Below are positions 8,360 to 16,547 of a DNA stretch of 23,381 bases, piece after piece. Position numbers and translations under genes: made by a program. Every line of letters starts with the position of its first letter. Position 1 is the stretch's first letter. The stretch is from Spyradocola sp050942925 (lineage in GTDB: Bacteria > Bacillota > Clostridia > Christensenellales > UBA1750): assembly GCA_050942925.1 (NCBI GenBank), contig JBMNOF010000027.1, positions 1 through 23,381 on the forward strand. Reading direction: 5' to 3'. The notes under the pieces were generated by a model, which worked only from the letters and a program-made list of their open reading frames with translations, had not been told where the DNA came from and did not search any database.

Positions 8360-9082
8360 ATGCGACAACTGGACAGGTTGTGGAACTATCAGGCGGCGGA
8401 CAAGAAGGTGGCGGACTACGAAACGGAGATCCGGCAGTTTCCGCTGCGTCAGCAGCTGCTGAAGCTGCGCAATATCGTTGCGGACCAGCAGACGGTCGTG
8501 CGCGGCATGGAGAACGACGCCAACAAGGCCTTGGCTCGCCTGGAGGAACTCACCGCACAGCGCGATAAGGCGGAGGCGGCGCTTTCCGAGGTCAAAAAGA
8601 ACCTGGAGGAGAACGCCTTTGAGACCGCCGCACAGGTGCACGACGCCATCGTCCAGATGGCGGACGCCGAGGGCAAACTCAGGAGCGCGGAAAAGGAGCT
8701 CAGCAAGATGGTGAGCCACTCCCAGATGGTGGAGAACCGCTATAAGGAAGTGCGCACCAAGGCGGCCAAGGCCCGCGACGAGTACACGCGCCTGAAGGCC
8801 GGGTACGACAAGGAGTTTGAGAAGCAGACCGCGCACCTGGAGGAGCTCAAGCAGGCCCGCACGGAGGCCGCGCAGGGCATCGAGGAGAGCTACATGGAGC
8901 GCTACAAGGCCATTCGGAGCCAGCGCTTCCCGGTTCTGGCCTGCATCCGCAACGACCAGTGCTCGGGCTGCAACATGTCGCTGCCTTCCGCGATTGCCAA
9001 GCAGCTGCAGGGCAGCGATGAGATCGTCGAGTGCGAAAACTGCGGCCGCATCCTCTACATCCCGGATGCGGAGCAGGCCTAA
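8360..9082 (+). CDS. coiled-coil C4 zinc-ribbon protein
   Basis: The product is 240 residues. Residues about 1-180 are rich in Glu, Lys, Ala and Gln in a long coiled-coil pattern. The C-terminus carries a four-cysteine zinc ribbon, CSGC followed by CENC, as in PF02591 (zf-RING_7/DUF164). Members are thought to bind nucleic acids or ribosome-related partners, but the role is not settled. The ATG at 8360 has CGGAGG (8347-8352) 7 bases upstream. The open frame begins at 8291, but an ATG there lies between the -35 and -10 boxes and cannot be the start. rnpB follows 27 bases later with no terminator between, so the transcript may carry both. Confidence 0.9.
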   Translation: MRQLDRLWNYQAADKKVADYETEIRQFPLRQQLLKLRNIVADQQTVVRGMENDANKALARLEELTAQRDKAEAALSEVKKNLEENAFETAAQVHDAIVQMADAEGKLRSAEKELSKMVSHSQMVENRYKEVRTKAAKARDEYTRLKAGYDKEFEKQTAHLEELKQARTEAAQGIEESYMERYKAIRSQRFPVLACIRNDQCSGCNMSLPSAIAKQLQGSDEIVECENCGRILYIPDAEQA

Positions 9083-9109
9083 CGATTCGTTTTCCCCTTT
9101 TTTCGGTTG

Positions 9110-9457
9110 GATGAGTATGCCGGGTGATCGCGCACGAGAGAAACGTGTGAGGAAAGTCCGAGCATCGCAGGGCAAGGGTGCCGGATAACGTCCGGCGGAG
9201 GCGACTCCAGGGACAGTGCAACAGAGAGATACCGCGAAAGCGCGCTCTGCGCGCCCGCAAGGATGGAAAGGCGAGGTAAGAGCTCACCAGCGGCTTGGCG
9301 ACTTGCCGGCTATGTAAACCCCACCCGATGCAAGATTGATTGTGGAACACATGTGGCGGCCCGTCACGTTCCCGGGTAATCGCTGGAGCTGTTCGGCAAC
9401 GAGCAGACTAGATAGATGGTCACCCAAGACAGAACTCGGCTTATAGACATGCTCATC
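9110..9457 (+). ncRNA. rnpB: RNase P RNA component, bacterial class A-like
   Basis: This is the catalytic RNA that matures tRNA 5' ends. Helix P1 is visible as GATGAGTATG (9110-9119) pairing with CATGCTCATC (9448-9457), with one G-U pair. The conserved elements are in order: GAGGAAAGTCCGAGC (about 9149-9163), AGGTAAGAGCTCACC (about 9274-9288), TAAACCCCACCCGATGCAAG (about 9314-9333) and AGATAGATGGTCACC (about 9410-9424) followed by GACAGAACTCGGCTTA. No consensus promoter is evident in the 27 bases after the zinc-ribbon gene, so the RNA may be processed from the upstream transcript. The ends are estimated from P1 pairing. Confidence 0.96.
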
Positions 9458-9472
9458 TCTTCCGAAAAATAT

Positions 9473-9504
9473 AGCCCGCCGGACCCATCGGTCCGGCGGG
9501 CTTT
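9473..9504. terminator. shared terminator between rnpB and the degV-family gene
   Basis: A perfect 13-bp stem, 9473-9485 with 9490-9502, surrounds the loop CATC. On the plus strand the tail is only TTTGT. On the minus strand the tail is TATATTTTT, which is stronger. It sits between convergent units and probably serves both. Confidence 0.88.
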
Positions 9505-9531
9505 GTCGTGCCTCGCCAAAAGGGGGAGGGA

Positions 9532-10407
9532 TCACTCGCGCTCGCGCTCCGCGCCAAGGAACACCACCGCCAGCGTCCCCGGGCCCGCGTGCGCGCAGAT
9601 CGTCGGCCCGACCTTCTCGATCCGGCAGGTCGCCCCCGGAACGAGTTCCTGAATCTGCGCCTCCAGGGCGCGCGCATCGTCCATGCAGTCGGCCTGCAGA
9701 ATGGAGATCACCTGGTGCTCTGGATCGAGAATCTCCTTTTGCAGGTTCAAGGCCAGCTGGCGCACCGCGCGCCGGCGGCCCTTCTGCTTGTCCACGGAGA
9801 TGAGCTTGCCCGCGCGCGTCACGGTCAGCATGGGCTTGATGTTCAGCAGCGTGCCCACCGCCGCCGTCGCCGCGGAGATGCGTCCGCCGCGCTTGAGATA
9901 GGCCAGATCGTCCACCGTGAACCAGTAGCGCACGTTGTACTTGTGCGCCTCCACCCAATCCGCCGTCTCCTCCAGCGTCGCGCCGGCGGTACGCAGCTTG
10001 GCGGCTTCCATGGCGAGATAGGCCTCGCCCATGGACACGTTTCGGGAGTTGATCACGACCAGCTTGCGCTCCGGATAGGCCTGAGCCAGCTCTTGCTGCG
10101 CCAGTACCGCATTGTTGTAGGTGCCCGAAAGCTCCGAGGAAAAGCAGATGAAGAGGATGTCTTGCCCCTGCTGCAGAAAGGGCGTAAAGTATTCCATGTA
10201 CTTTTCCTTCGTCAGGAGCGAGGTCGTGGGGGTCTTTCCGGCGCGCATTGCCGCGTAAAACTTCGGAATCACGTCCCCGCGCCCAAGATCGGAGACCTCA
10301 TCGCTTCCGTCCAGGGAGTAGGGCATGTAGACGATCTGCAGATCGTGCGCCGCGACCTCTCCGTAGGGGATGTCGGAATTGGAATCGGTGAAGAGAATGT
10401 AGGACAT
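9532..10407 (-). CDS. DegV family protein
   Basis: The product is 291 residues. DegV/FakB-type proteins bind fatty acids. In FakAB systems they present the acyl chain to a kinase, but no fakA-like gene is in this window. Motifs include the N-terminal DSNSD (8-12), TPTTS (59-63), SELSGTYNNA (91-100), LKRGGRIS in the middle and AHAGPGT near the end. The ATG at 10407 has AAGGAGG (complement of 10413-10419) 5 bases upstream. It is transcribed from its own promoter at 10457-10485 and is convergent with rnpB. Confidence 0.92.
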   Translation of the reverse strand: MSYILFTDSNSDIPYGEVAAHDLQIVYMPYSLDGSDEVSDLGRGDVIPKFYAAMRAGKTPTTSLLTKEKYMEYFTPFLQQGQDILFICFSSELSGTYNNAVLAQQELAQAYPERKLVVINSRNVSMGEAYLAMEAAKLRTAGATLEETADWVEAHKYNVRYWFTVDDLAYLKRGGRISAATAAVGTLLNIKPMLTVTRAGKLISVDKQKGRRRAVRQLALNLQKEILDPEHQVISILQADCMDDARALEAQIQELVPGATCRIEKVGPTICAHAGPGTLAVVFLGAERERE

Positions 10408-10456
10408 GATGACCTCCTTCTAAGAAAAACGAAGAATGATGCCGGGGTTCGCCCTT

Positions 10457-10485
10457 ATTATTCCATATTTGCGCCTGTGCGTCAA
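10457..10485 (-). promoter_or_regulatory. promoter of the degV-family gene
   Basis: On the minus strand, TTGACG (complement of 10480-10485) is followed by 17 bases and AATAAT (complement of 10457-10462). Confidence 0.75.
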
Positions 10486-10533
10486 CACACCCCGCTCAAA
10501 AAGAAAAAGAGCGCAAAAACCGGCAGGCCGATC

Positions 10534-10562
10534 TTTCCAATCCCTCGGGCTTGTGCTACAAT
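10534..10562 (+). promoter_or_regulatory. promoter of the sugar operon
   Basis: TTTCCA (10534-10539), a 17-base spacer and TACAAT (10557-10562). The -35 box is weak (4 of 6). The cre match begins 9 bases after the -10 box. Confidence 0.7.
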
Positions 10563-10571
10563 AGGGATGGA

Positions 10572-10586
10572 TTGTAACCGCTTTCA
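10572..10586 (+). promoter_or_regulatory. cre site (CcpA/LacI-family operator)
   Basis: TTGTAACCGCTTTCA fits every position of the classical cre consensus WTGNAANCGNWNNCW. It covers about +4 to +18 relative to the predicted start, a position typical of repression. A LacI-family regulator other than CcpA could also recognise it. Confidence 0.7.
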
Positions 10587-10624
10587 TCAGAACCCGAAAA
10601 GAACAAAAAGGGGGACAAGCATCC

Positions 10625-11509
10625 ATGAACGACATCTGGACCATCGAATCCGACCGCCTGCGCCTGCAGGTTGTGCGCCCCGGCAGCGAAATTTACGGCA
10701 GAACCCGCTTTAATTGGAATGGCTTTATCAACCGCATCACGCTCGACGGAGAAATCGAGTTTGCCGAGCCCGAGCAGCGCGATCCCAGCCGCGTCACCAG
10801 CTACGGCGCCGGCCTCTGCTCGGAGTACCAGCACCCGGAAGCCCTGGCTTCCGCCAACATCGGGGAGGAGTATCCCCGCCTGGGCAACGGCTACCTCACC
10901 AAGACCCGTCCGGAGTTCAACTTCATGGTCAACGAGCCCTGCCGGCCCTTCCCCACGATCTGGGATGTGGAAAAGGACCAGATCCACTTCACCACCGACG
11001 TCGCCCTGTGCCAGGGCTTTGCCGCGCGGGAAGAGCGCTGGGTCAAGGTCGAGGGCAACCGCGTCGAGATCCGCACCAAGCTCTGCAACATCGGCAAGCG
11101 CGCCATCGTTGCGCAGGAGTATAACCACAACTTCCTCTCCCTGAACGGCGAGCCCGTTTCGCCTGCTTATGCGCTGCACGTTCCCGGCTTTGACAACGTG
11201 GCCGGCGGCCGCTTCATGGGCGATAACCTCTATGGCAACGACGAAACCAAGACGCTTCGCCTGCATCGCAGCCCGGAAGCGCCCTACATGACCTTCCTGG
11301 ACACCCCCAGCGAGGAGTTTGCGCCCTTCTCCTTCCGGCTCACGAGCGATAATTCCACCCTCTCCGTCACCGAGGAGGACAGCTTCACGCCCGCGCGCGC
11401 CGTGGTTTGGGGCGTAGAGCACTGCATGTGCTGCGAGGTCTTTGTCCAGCTCAATGTCGCGCCCGGTCAGGAGCAGGAGTGGACCCGCACCTGGACCTTT
11501 GCGCGCTGA
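10625..11509 (+). CDS. mutarotase-fold (aldose 1-epimerase-like) protein
   Basis: The product is 294 residues with no signal peptide, so cytoplasmic. The pattern is that of the galactose mutarotase-like beta-sandwich: a beta-rich chain, an internal NHNFLSLNG segment (near 173-181) that may hold an active-site histidine, and a C-terminal strand QLNVAPGQEQEWTRTWTF typical of aldose epimerases. It would interconvert anomers of a sugar or bind one. The match is by pattern only and the sugar is unknown. It is the first gene of a seven-gene operon, behind the promoter and cre site. The start ATG at 10625 has AAAGGGG about 10 bases upstream. Confidence 0.72.
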   Translation: MNDIWTIESDRLRLQVVRPGSEIYGRTRFNWNGFINRITLDGEIEFAEPEQRDPSRVTSYGAGLCSEYQHPEALASANIGEEYPRLGNGYLTKTRPEFNFMVNEPCRPFPTIWDVEKDQIHFTTDVALCQGFAAREERWVKVEGNRVEIRTKLCNIGKRAIVAQEYNHNFLSLNGEPVSPAYALHVPGFDNVAGGRFMGDNLYGNDETKTLRLHRSPEAPYMTFLDTPSEEFAPFSFRLTSDNSTLSVTEEDSFTPARAVVWGVEHCMCCEVFVQLNVAPGQEQEWTRTWTFAR

Positions 11510-11528
11510 GGCGGGAAAGGGATATGCC

Positions 11529-12860
11529 ATGCACAAACGAGAGGACGTCGATGCCCTCCTCCCGCATGCGGGCGGGGACTATGACGTTTTGGTCGCGGGC
11601 GCCGGTCCCGCGGGATTCGGCGCCGCGCTTGCGGCCTCCGCGCTGGGCGCGCGCACGCTCCTTTTGGAGGCGCGGGGCTTTCCGGGCGGCGTTGCGGCAA
11701 CCTCGCTGTGGATGCCCATCAACCGGCTGAAGCTCGATGGCGGCTCGCGCGGGGGCGTGCATGAGCGCCTCGTGCGCCGCCTGGAATCCTTCGGCCCGGA
11801 CGCCTGCCGGGAGGGCAAGACCACCTGGACCGATGGCGACGGCCTCCACGTCCATCCCGATTACCTCAAGGAGGCCATGCTCGAGCTCCTGGAGGAGTCC
11901 GGGTGCCACTATCGCCTGTATTCCCCCGTCGTCGGCGCAAGGACCGAAAACGGCGTCGTCCGCGCGGCGCTCGTGGGTACGCCAGGGGAAACGCAAGCCT
12001 TTTCCGCAAAGGTCCTGATCGACTGCACGGGCGACGGCGTCCTGAGCTACCACGCCGGGGCCAAGACGCAGGTCGGTAGCGAGGCGGATGGCCGCATGAT
12101 GCCCATCACCTTGGGCTTTGCCCTGGGCAACGTGGACGAAGAGGCGCTCTTTGCCTTTTACGATCAGAAGAACACGGAGATGAGCCTGGCGCAGGTCATC
12201 CAGGCCGGGCGCGAGAGGGGACTGGCCATGTCCTCGTGGTATTCCTTTGACCGCACGACCATCCCGGGCGTCGTTTCCGTCAACAACGGCGGCATCTCCG
12301 GCCCGGATGGCCGCCTCAACGCCCTGGACCCCGCCGACCGTACCTTTGCCCAGCGCATCGGCCTGCGCATTGCCCTGGACTTTGTCCATCTTGCGCGGGA
12401 GCTTCCCATTCCCGGCCTGGCGCACTGCTCCCTGGTGGAGACCGGCGCCGCGGTCGGCGTGCGGGAGACCCGGCGCGTCCTTTGCGACTACGTCGTGACG
12501 CTGGAGGACGCCGAGCGCTGCGCCCGCTTTCCGGACGTCGTCGCGCGCCGCTACGGCGCGGTGGACCAGGCGGGCCTGGCCGACGGCGAGAAGGGGGAGA
12601 GGCCGGCCATGCAGTCCGGATACGACTTTCCCTACCGCGCGCTCCTGGCGCAGGGGCTGGAAGGGCTCCTGGTGGCCGGGCGCTGCGGCTCCTACACGCA
12701 CATGGGCCTTGCCGCGGGCAAGAGCATGGGCAACATGATGGCCATCGGCCAGGCGGCAGGTGCCGCCGCGGCCCGCGCCTGTGCCCTGGGATGCACGCCC
12801 CGCGCCCTACCCTATGCGGAAGTCCGCGCCGCCCTGGAGACCCTGGGCGCGCGCCTTTGA
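11529..12860 (+). CDS. FAD-dependent oxidoreductase (PF12831-like)
   Basis: The product is 443 residues and cytoplasmic. The N-terminal dinucleotide fold is clear: VLVAGAGPAGFGAALAAS (20-37), then LLLEARGFPGG and SLWMPINR. The C-terminal FAD-binding segment reads LLVAGRCGSYTHMGLAAGKS and is followed by MAIGQAAGAAAA. This arrangement matches the FAD_oxidored (PF12831) group, often found beside carbohydrate genes but mostly uncharacterised. It may oxidise a sugar or a sugar-derived intermediate, by inference from its neighbours. The start ATG at 11529 has GAAAGGG (11514-11520) 8 bases upstream; the ATG at 11524 is out of frame. It lies 19 bases after the mutarotase-like gene. Confidence 0.85.
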   Translation: MHKREDVDALLPHAGGDYDVLVAGAGPAGFGAALAASALGARTLLLEARGFPGGVAATSLWMPINRLKLDGGSRGGVHERLVRRLESFGPDACREGKTTWTDGDGLHVHPDYLKEAMLELLEESGCHYRLYSPVVGARTENGVVRAALVGTPGETQAFSAKVLIDCTGDGVLSYHAGAKTQVGSEADGRMMPITLGFALGNVDEEALFAFYDQKNTEMSLAQVIQAGRERGLAMSSWYSFDRTTIPGVVSVNNGGISGPDGRLNALDPADRTFAQRIGLRIALDFVHLARELPIPGLAHCSLVETGAAVGVRETRRVLCDYVVTLEDAERCARFPDVVARRYGAVDQAGLADGEKGERPAMQSGYDFPYRALLAQGLEGLLVAGRCGSYTHMGLAAGKSMGNMMAIGQAAGAAAARACALGCTPRALPYAEVRAALETLGARL

Positions 12861-12891
12861 AGAATACGGCACATAAAAGGAGGAAATCACG

Positions 12892-13863
12892 ATGCCCATT
12901 GTGGATATGCCCGTTCGGGAGATGGAGAACTACCTGGGTTCCAGCCCCAAACCGGGGGACTTTGACGCCTACTGGTCCCGTGCCCTTTCTGAGCTCGATG
13001 CGCAGAACCTGCAGGTGGAGTTCGTGCCTGCCGCCTTCCAGGCACCGGGCGCGGAGTGCTTTGACCTCTACTTCACGGGCGTGGGCGGCTCGCGCGTGCA
13101 CGCCAAGTTCCTCAAACCCGCCGGGGACGTGAAGAAGGCCCCCGCGGTTTTGCAGTTCCACGGCTATTCCGGGAGCGCCGGGGAATGGACCGGCAAGCTC
13201 GGCTACGTCCTGGCAGGTTTCTGCGTTGCGGCGCTGGATTGCCGCGGCCAGGGCGGCCTGTCGGAGGACCTCACGGCCTATAAGGGCCCCACAAAGGACG
13301 GCCTCATCATCCGCGGCTTGGACGATCCGGACCCGGATAAGCTCCACTTCCGCAACGTGTTCCTCGATACGGCGGCCCTTGCGCGCATTGTGATGGGCCT
13401 GCCCTATGTCGACGCCGACCGCGTGGGCGCCATGGGCGGCTCCCAGGGAGGCGGACTCACGCTTGCCTGCGCTTCACTGGAGCCGCGCATCAACCGCCTG
13501 GCGCCGGTCTATCCCTTCCTGTCGGACTACAAGCGCGTGTGGGACATGGACCTGGACCTGCGCGCCTATGCAGAGCTGCGCGATTTCTTCCGCCACCACG
13601 ATCCCCGGCACGAGCGCGAAAACGCGATCTTTGAAAAGCTCGGCTACATTGACGTCAGCAACCTCGTGCCGCGCATTCGCGGCAAGGTGCTCATGGCGAC
13701 CGGGCTCCTGGACGACGTCTGCCCGCCCTCGACCCAGTACGCGGCCTATAACCGCATCTCGAGCGAGAAGGCGCACGTGCTCTACCCGGACTTTGGCCAC
13801 GAGTACCTTCCGGACTTTGACGACATCACCTTCCGCTTCATGATGGAGATGAGAGAGGAGTAG
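12892..13863 (+). CDS. CE7 family acetyl esterase (acetylxylan esterase / cephalosporin-C deacetylase)
   Basis: This alpha/beta-hydrolase removes acetyl groups from short acetylated sugars such as xylo-oligosaccharides. The product is 323 residues, a typical CE7 length. The family signatures are RGQGG (118-122), GGSQGG (182-187, nucleophile Ser184) and HE (303-304). The acid is Asp274 or Asp275 in GLLDDVCPPST. The 29-residue gap between Asp274 and His303 and the overall positions agree with characterised CE7 enzymes. There is no signal peptide, so it acts on imported substrates. AAGGAGG (12877-12883) lies 8 bases before the ATG. The next gene starts 3 bases after the stop. Confidence 0.93.
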   Translation: MPIVDMPVREMENYLGSSPKPGDFDAYWSRALSELDAQNLQVEFVPAAFQAPGAECFDLYFTGVGGSRVHAKFLKPAGDVKKAPAVLQFHGYSGSAGEWTGKLGYVLAGFCVAALDCRGQGGLSEDLTAYKGPTKDGLIIRGLDDPDPDKLHFRNVFLDTAALARIVMGLPYVDADRVGAMGGSQGGGLTLACASLEPRINRLAPVYPFLSDYKRVWDMDLDLRAYAELRDFFRHHDPRHERENAIFEKLGYIDVSNLVPRIRGKVLMATGLLDDVCPPSTQYAAYNRISSEKAHVLYPDFGHEYLPDFDDITFRFMMEMREE

Positions 13864-13866
13864 ACA

Positions 13867-14712
13867 ATGGCAGAATTCATCCTCACGGGCTTTGGCGACG
13901 AGATCGACGCCAGTTTGGACATCCAGATGGACGTCCTGGACAAGCTCGGCATCCACTATATCGAGACGCGCGGCATCGACGGAAAGAACATCGCGGACTA
14001 TACCCCCGCGGAGGCAAAGGCGGTCCACGCCCGCATGCAGGCGCGCGGATTCGGCGTCTCGGCGCTCGGCTCGCCCATCGGCAAGATCGACATCCGCGAT
14101 CCCTTCGCGCCGCACCTGGATTCGTTCCGCAACCTGCTGGACGTGGCGCATGCCATGGAGACAAAGTACATCCGCCTCTTCTCCTTCTTCCTTCCGGAGG
14201 GCGAGGACCCCAAGATCTTCCGCGATGAGGTCTTGGAGCGCATGGGCCGCTTTGTCGAGGCCGCGCGCGGCAGCGGAATCCAGCTTCTGCACGAAAACGA
14301 GAAGCACATCTATGGCGACGTCCCCGAGCGGTGCCTCGAGATCTTCCAGGCCTATCCGGAGATCCTTTGCACCTACGATCCCTCGAATTTCGTCCAGTGC
14401 GGGGTCCGCAACCGCGAAGCCTTCCAGCTTCTGCGCCCCTATGTGCGCTATCTGCACGTCAAGGACTCCCTCTATACAGACAAGGAGGCCGCCTTGGACA
14501 AGGGCTTTGACACCGTCAGCGACGCGCATCGCCCAGCAGGCCAGGGCGACGGCGAACTACCCTGGATTCTCGGGCAGCTCAAGGAGATGGACTACCACGG
14601 CTTCGCCTCGATCGAGCCGCACCTTTCCGGAGGCGACTTTGTGCCCGGCACCGGCGCGGATAAGTTCACCGCCGCCGCCAACGCCCTGAAGGGCCTCCTG
14701 GAAGCGCTCTAA
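13867..14712 (+). CDS. sugar phosphate isomerase/epimerase (xylose isomerase-like TIM barrel)
   Basis: The product is 281 residues and cytoplasmic, of the AP_endonuc_2/xylose isomerase-like TIM-barrel fold. The divalent-metal ligand positions can be seen: a glutamate in HENE (142-145), Asp171 in YDPSNF, His197 in LHVKD and Glu250 in ASIEPHL. The segment PAGQGDGELPW (223-233) is typical of the family. Such enzymes isomerise or epimerise sugars, keto-sugars or polyols. The specific reaction cannot be inferred. It begins 3 bases after the CE7 esterase gene stops, with AGAGGAG just upstream, so the two are tightly coupled. Confidence 0.88.
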   Translation: MAEFILTGFGDEIDASLDIQMDVLDKLGIHYIETRGIDGKNIADYTPAEAKAVHARMQARGFGVSALGSPIGKIDIRDPFAPHLDSFRNLLDVAHAMETKYIRLFSFFLPEGEDPKIFRDEVLERMGRFVEAARGSGIQLLHENEKHIYGDVPERCLEIFQAYPEILCTYDPSNFVQCGVRNREAFQLLRPYVRYLHVKDSLYTDKEAALDKGFDTVSDAHRPAGQGDGELPWILGQLKEMDYHGFASIEPHLSGGDFVPGTGADKFTAAANALKGLLEAL

Positions 14713-14739
14713 ATCACCGATTTTTTGGAGGAACCATCC

Positions 14740-15498
14740 ATGCCCAAGTACGGCGCATACGACAAAAACGATGACCACACCTATGCCCTGGGGGTTTTCC
14801 CCTCCATGGAGCTGCTCAAAGCGCGGCCCGAGAGCGTGCGCTGCCTGCTCGTCGATCCAGCGGGCTACCGCAATGCAGGGGTCAACAAGCTGATTGAGGC
14901 CTGCCGAGGCCGGCACATCCCGGTGGAGGAGGCACCTCGGGCCGTGGAGCGCATCTCCGGCAAGGAAAACGCCTGGTGCGTGACGGTCCTGAGCAAGTAC
15001 GACTGCCAGCTTTCCCCCGCGCGCAGCCACGTTGTCCTGCACAACCCTTCGGACGTGGGCAACGTCGGCACGATCCTGCGCAGCGCCCTGGGGTTTGGGT
15101 TTCGGGACGTGGCCATCATTCGCCCGGGCGTGGACCCGTTTGACCCGCGCGTGCTGCGCGCCTCCATGGGCGCCGCCTTCCACCTGAACCTCGTCCGCTT
15201 CGACAGCTTTGAAGCCTATTGCCAGACCGCGGGGGAGAGGGAGTTCTACCTCTTCCGGCTCCGCAATGCGCGCCCGCTCGCCGATCAGGGCCGCACGGCG
15301 CGCGCGCCCTTTTCCTTGGTCTTTGGCAACGAGGCGTCAGGCTTGCCGGAGGAGCTGGAACACTTTGGACGCGGCGTCATCATTCCGCACAGCCAGGAAA
15401 TCGATAGCCTGAACCTTGCGGTCGCGGCGGGCATCGGCCTGTATGCCTTCTCTGCAGGGGCAAGGCCGCAAGAGGACCGCGAAGAATCTGCCAACTGA
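14740..15498 (+). CDS. SpoU/TrmH-family RNA 2'-O-methyltransferase
   Basis: The product is 252 residues and is predicted to methylate a ribose 2'-OH in tRNA or rRNA using SAM bound in a trefoil knot. All three SPOUT motifs are present: motif 1 NPSDVGNVGTILRSALGFG (102-120, catalytic Arg114), motif 2 LVFGNEASG (193-201) and motif 3 SLNLAVAAGIG (223-233). The N-terminal ~95 residues form a separate substrate-binding-like part. I chose the ATG at 14740, with GGAGG 8 bases upstream, over an in-frame TTG at 14725 that lies before that site. It is an odd member of a sugar operon. The spacing of 27 and 17 bases to its neighbours shows no separate promoter or terminator. Confidence 0.9.
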   Translation: MPKYGAYDKNDDHTYALGVFPSMELLKARPESVRCLLVDPAGYRNAGVNKLIEACRGRHIPVEEAPRAVERISGKENAWCVTVLSKYDCQLSPARSHVVLHNPSDVGNVGTILRSALGFGFRDVAIIRPGVDPFDPRVLRASMGAAFHLNLVRFDSFEAYCQTAGEREFYLFRLRNARPLADQGRTARAPFSLVFGNEASGLPEELEHFGRGVIIPHSQEIDSLNLAVAAGIGLYAFSAGARPQEDREESAN

Positions 15499-15515
15499 AA
15501 AAAGGGGAGAGCGGT

Positions 15516-16517
15516 ATGAAGAAGTTTCGCACCGCCGTAATCGGCTGCGGCGGCATCTCACAGGTACACCTGACGGCCCTTTCCAAGATGGAGAACGTCG
15601 AACTCGTCTCCGTCGCCGACGTGAAGGAGGACCGCGCCCGCGCAAAGGCCGAGGCCTTCCACTGCGCCTATACCACCGACTGGACGGACTACGTCCGCAA
15701 CCCGGAGATCGACGTCGTGCACATCTGCACGCCGCACTACCTCCATGCGCCCATGGCCATCGCCCTTCTGGACGCGGGAAAGCGCGTGCTCACGGAAAAG
15801 CCCATCGCCAGCGAGGTCAAGGACGCCGAGAACATGATCGCCCACGCGGATGGACGCCTGGGCGTCGTGTTCCAAAACCGCTACAACCAGGCCTCCCAGA
15901 TCATCAAAAAGGCCATTGCGGACGGCACTTACGGCAAGCTCCTGTCCCTGCGCGCGGCGGTCAACTGGCACCGCACCCCCGCCTATTACACCGAGAGCGG
16001 CTGGCGCGGGCGCTTTGCCACGGAGGGCGGCGGCGTGCTCATCAACCAATCCATCCACACCCTGGACTTGCTGCTCTACTTTGCGGGCAAGCCTGTCTCG
16101 GTGCGCGGAAAGGTCTCCACGGACCTTCTCTACGACGTCATCGAGGTCGAGGATACCGCCCACGGCCTCATCCACTTTGAAAACGGGCTGATGGCCAATT
16201 TCTACTGCACCACGACCTTTGGCATCGACCGCCCGGTCGAGGTCGAACTGGTCTTTGAAAACGGCATCCTCAAGACCGACGCCGAAACCCTCTACGAGAC
16301 TGTGAACGGCGAAACCCGCACGCTCTGCCGGTCCGCGGCTTCGGGCGAAAAGGCCTACTGGGGAACCAGCCATGAGATCCTCATCCGCGACTTCTACAAG
16401 GCCGCAGAGGAGGGAAAGACCTTCTGGATCGACGGCGAGTCCGCCATCCCGGTGCTGCGGCTGCTCAAGGCTGTCTACCGCTCCTCCGCACAGGACGGCG
16501 CGGAAATTTCACTCTAA
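15516..16517 (+). CDS. Gfo/Idh/MocA family oxidoreductase
   Basis: The product is 333 residues and cytoplasmic. It is an NAD(P)-dependent sugar dehydrogenase-like protein. The Rossmann motif is VIGCGGIS (8-15). The family signature EKPIA lies at 94-98, with catalytic Lys95. The C-terminal half shows WHRTPAYYTESGWRG and GGGVLINQSIHTLDLL, with the candidate general-acid pair Asp184/His181. Members oxidise or epimerise sugars, inositols or sugar acids; the substrate here is unknown. It starts at ATG 15516, with AAAGGGGAG upstream, 17 bases after the RNA methyltransferase gene. Confidence 0.92.
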   Translation: MKKFRTAVIGCGGISQVHLTALSKMENVELVSVADVKEDRARAKAEAFHCAYTTDWTDYVRNPEIDVVHICTPHYLHAPMAIALLDAGKRVLTEKPIASEVKDAENMIAHADGRLGVVFQNRYNQASQIIKKAIADGTYGKLLSLRAAVNWHRTPAYYTESGWRGRFATEGGGVLINQSIHTLDLLLYFAGKPVSVRGKVSTDLLYDVIEVEDTAHGLIHFENGLMANFYCTTTFGIDRPVEVELVFENGILKTDAETLYETVNGETRTLCRSAASGEKAYWGTSHEILIRDFYKAAEEGKTFWIDGESAIPVLRLLKAVYRSSAQDGAEISL

Positions 16518-16547
16518 ACAAAAACACGTTGGGAGGACACAAGACCT

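Noticed and set aside
14719..14726. T-run before the TrmH-like gene as a terminator inside the sugar operon
   Set aside because: No stable hairpin precedes the Ts at 14721-14726.
16249..16268. Near-cre sequences TTGAAAACGGCATCC and a similar one near 16178 within the Gfo/Idh gene
   Set aside because: Both come from the codons for Phe-Glu-Asn-Gly and miss the required W positions; best explained as coding.
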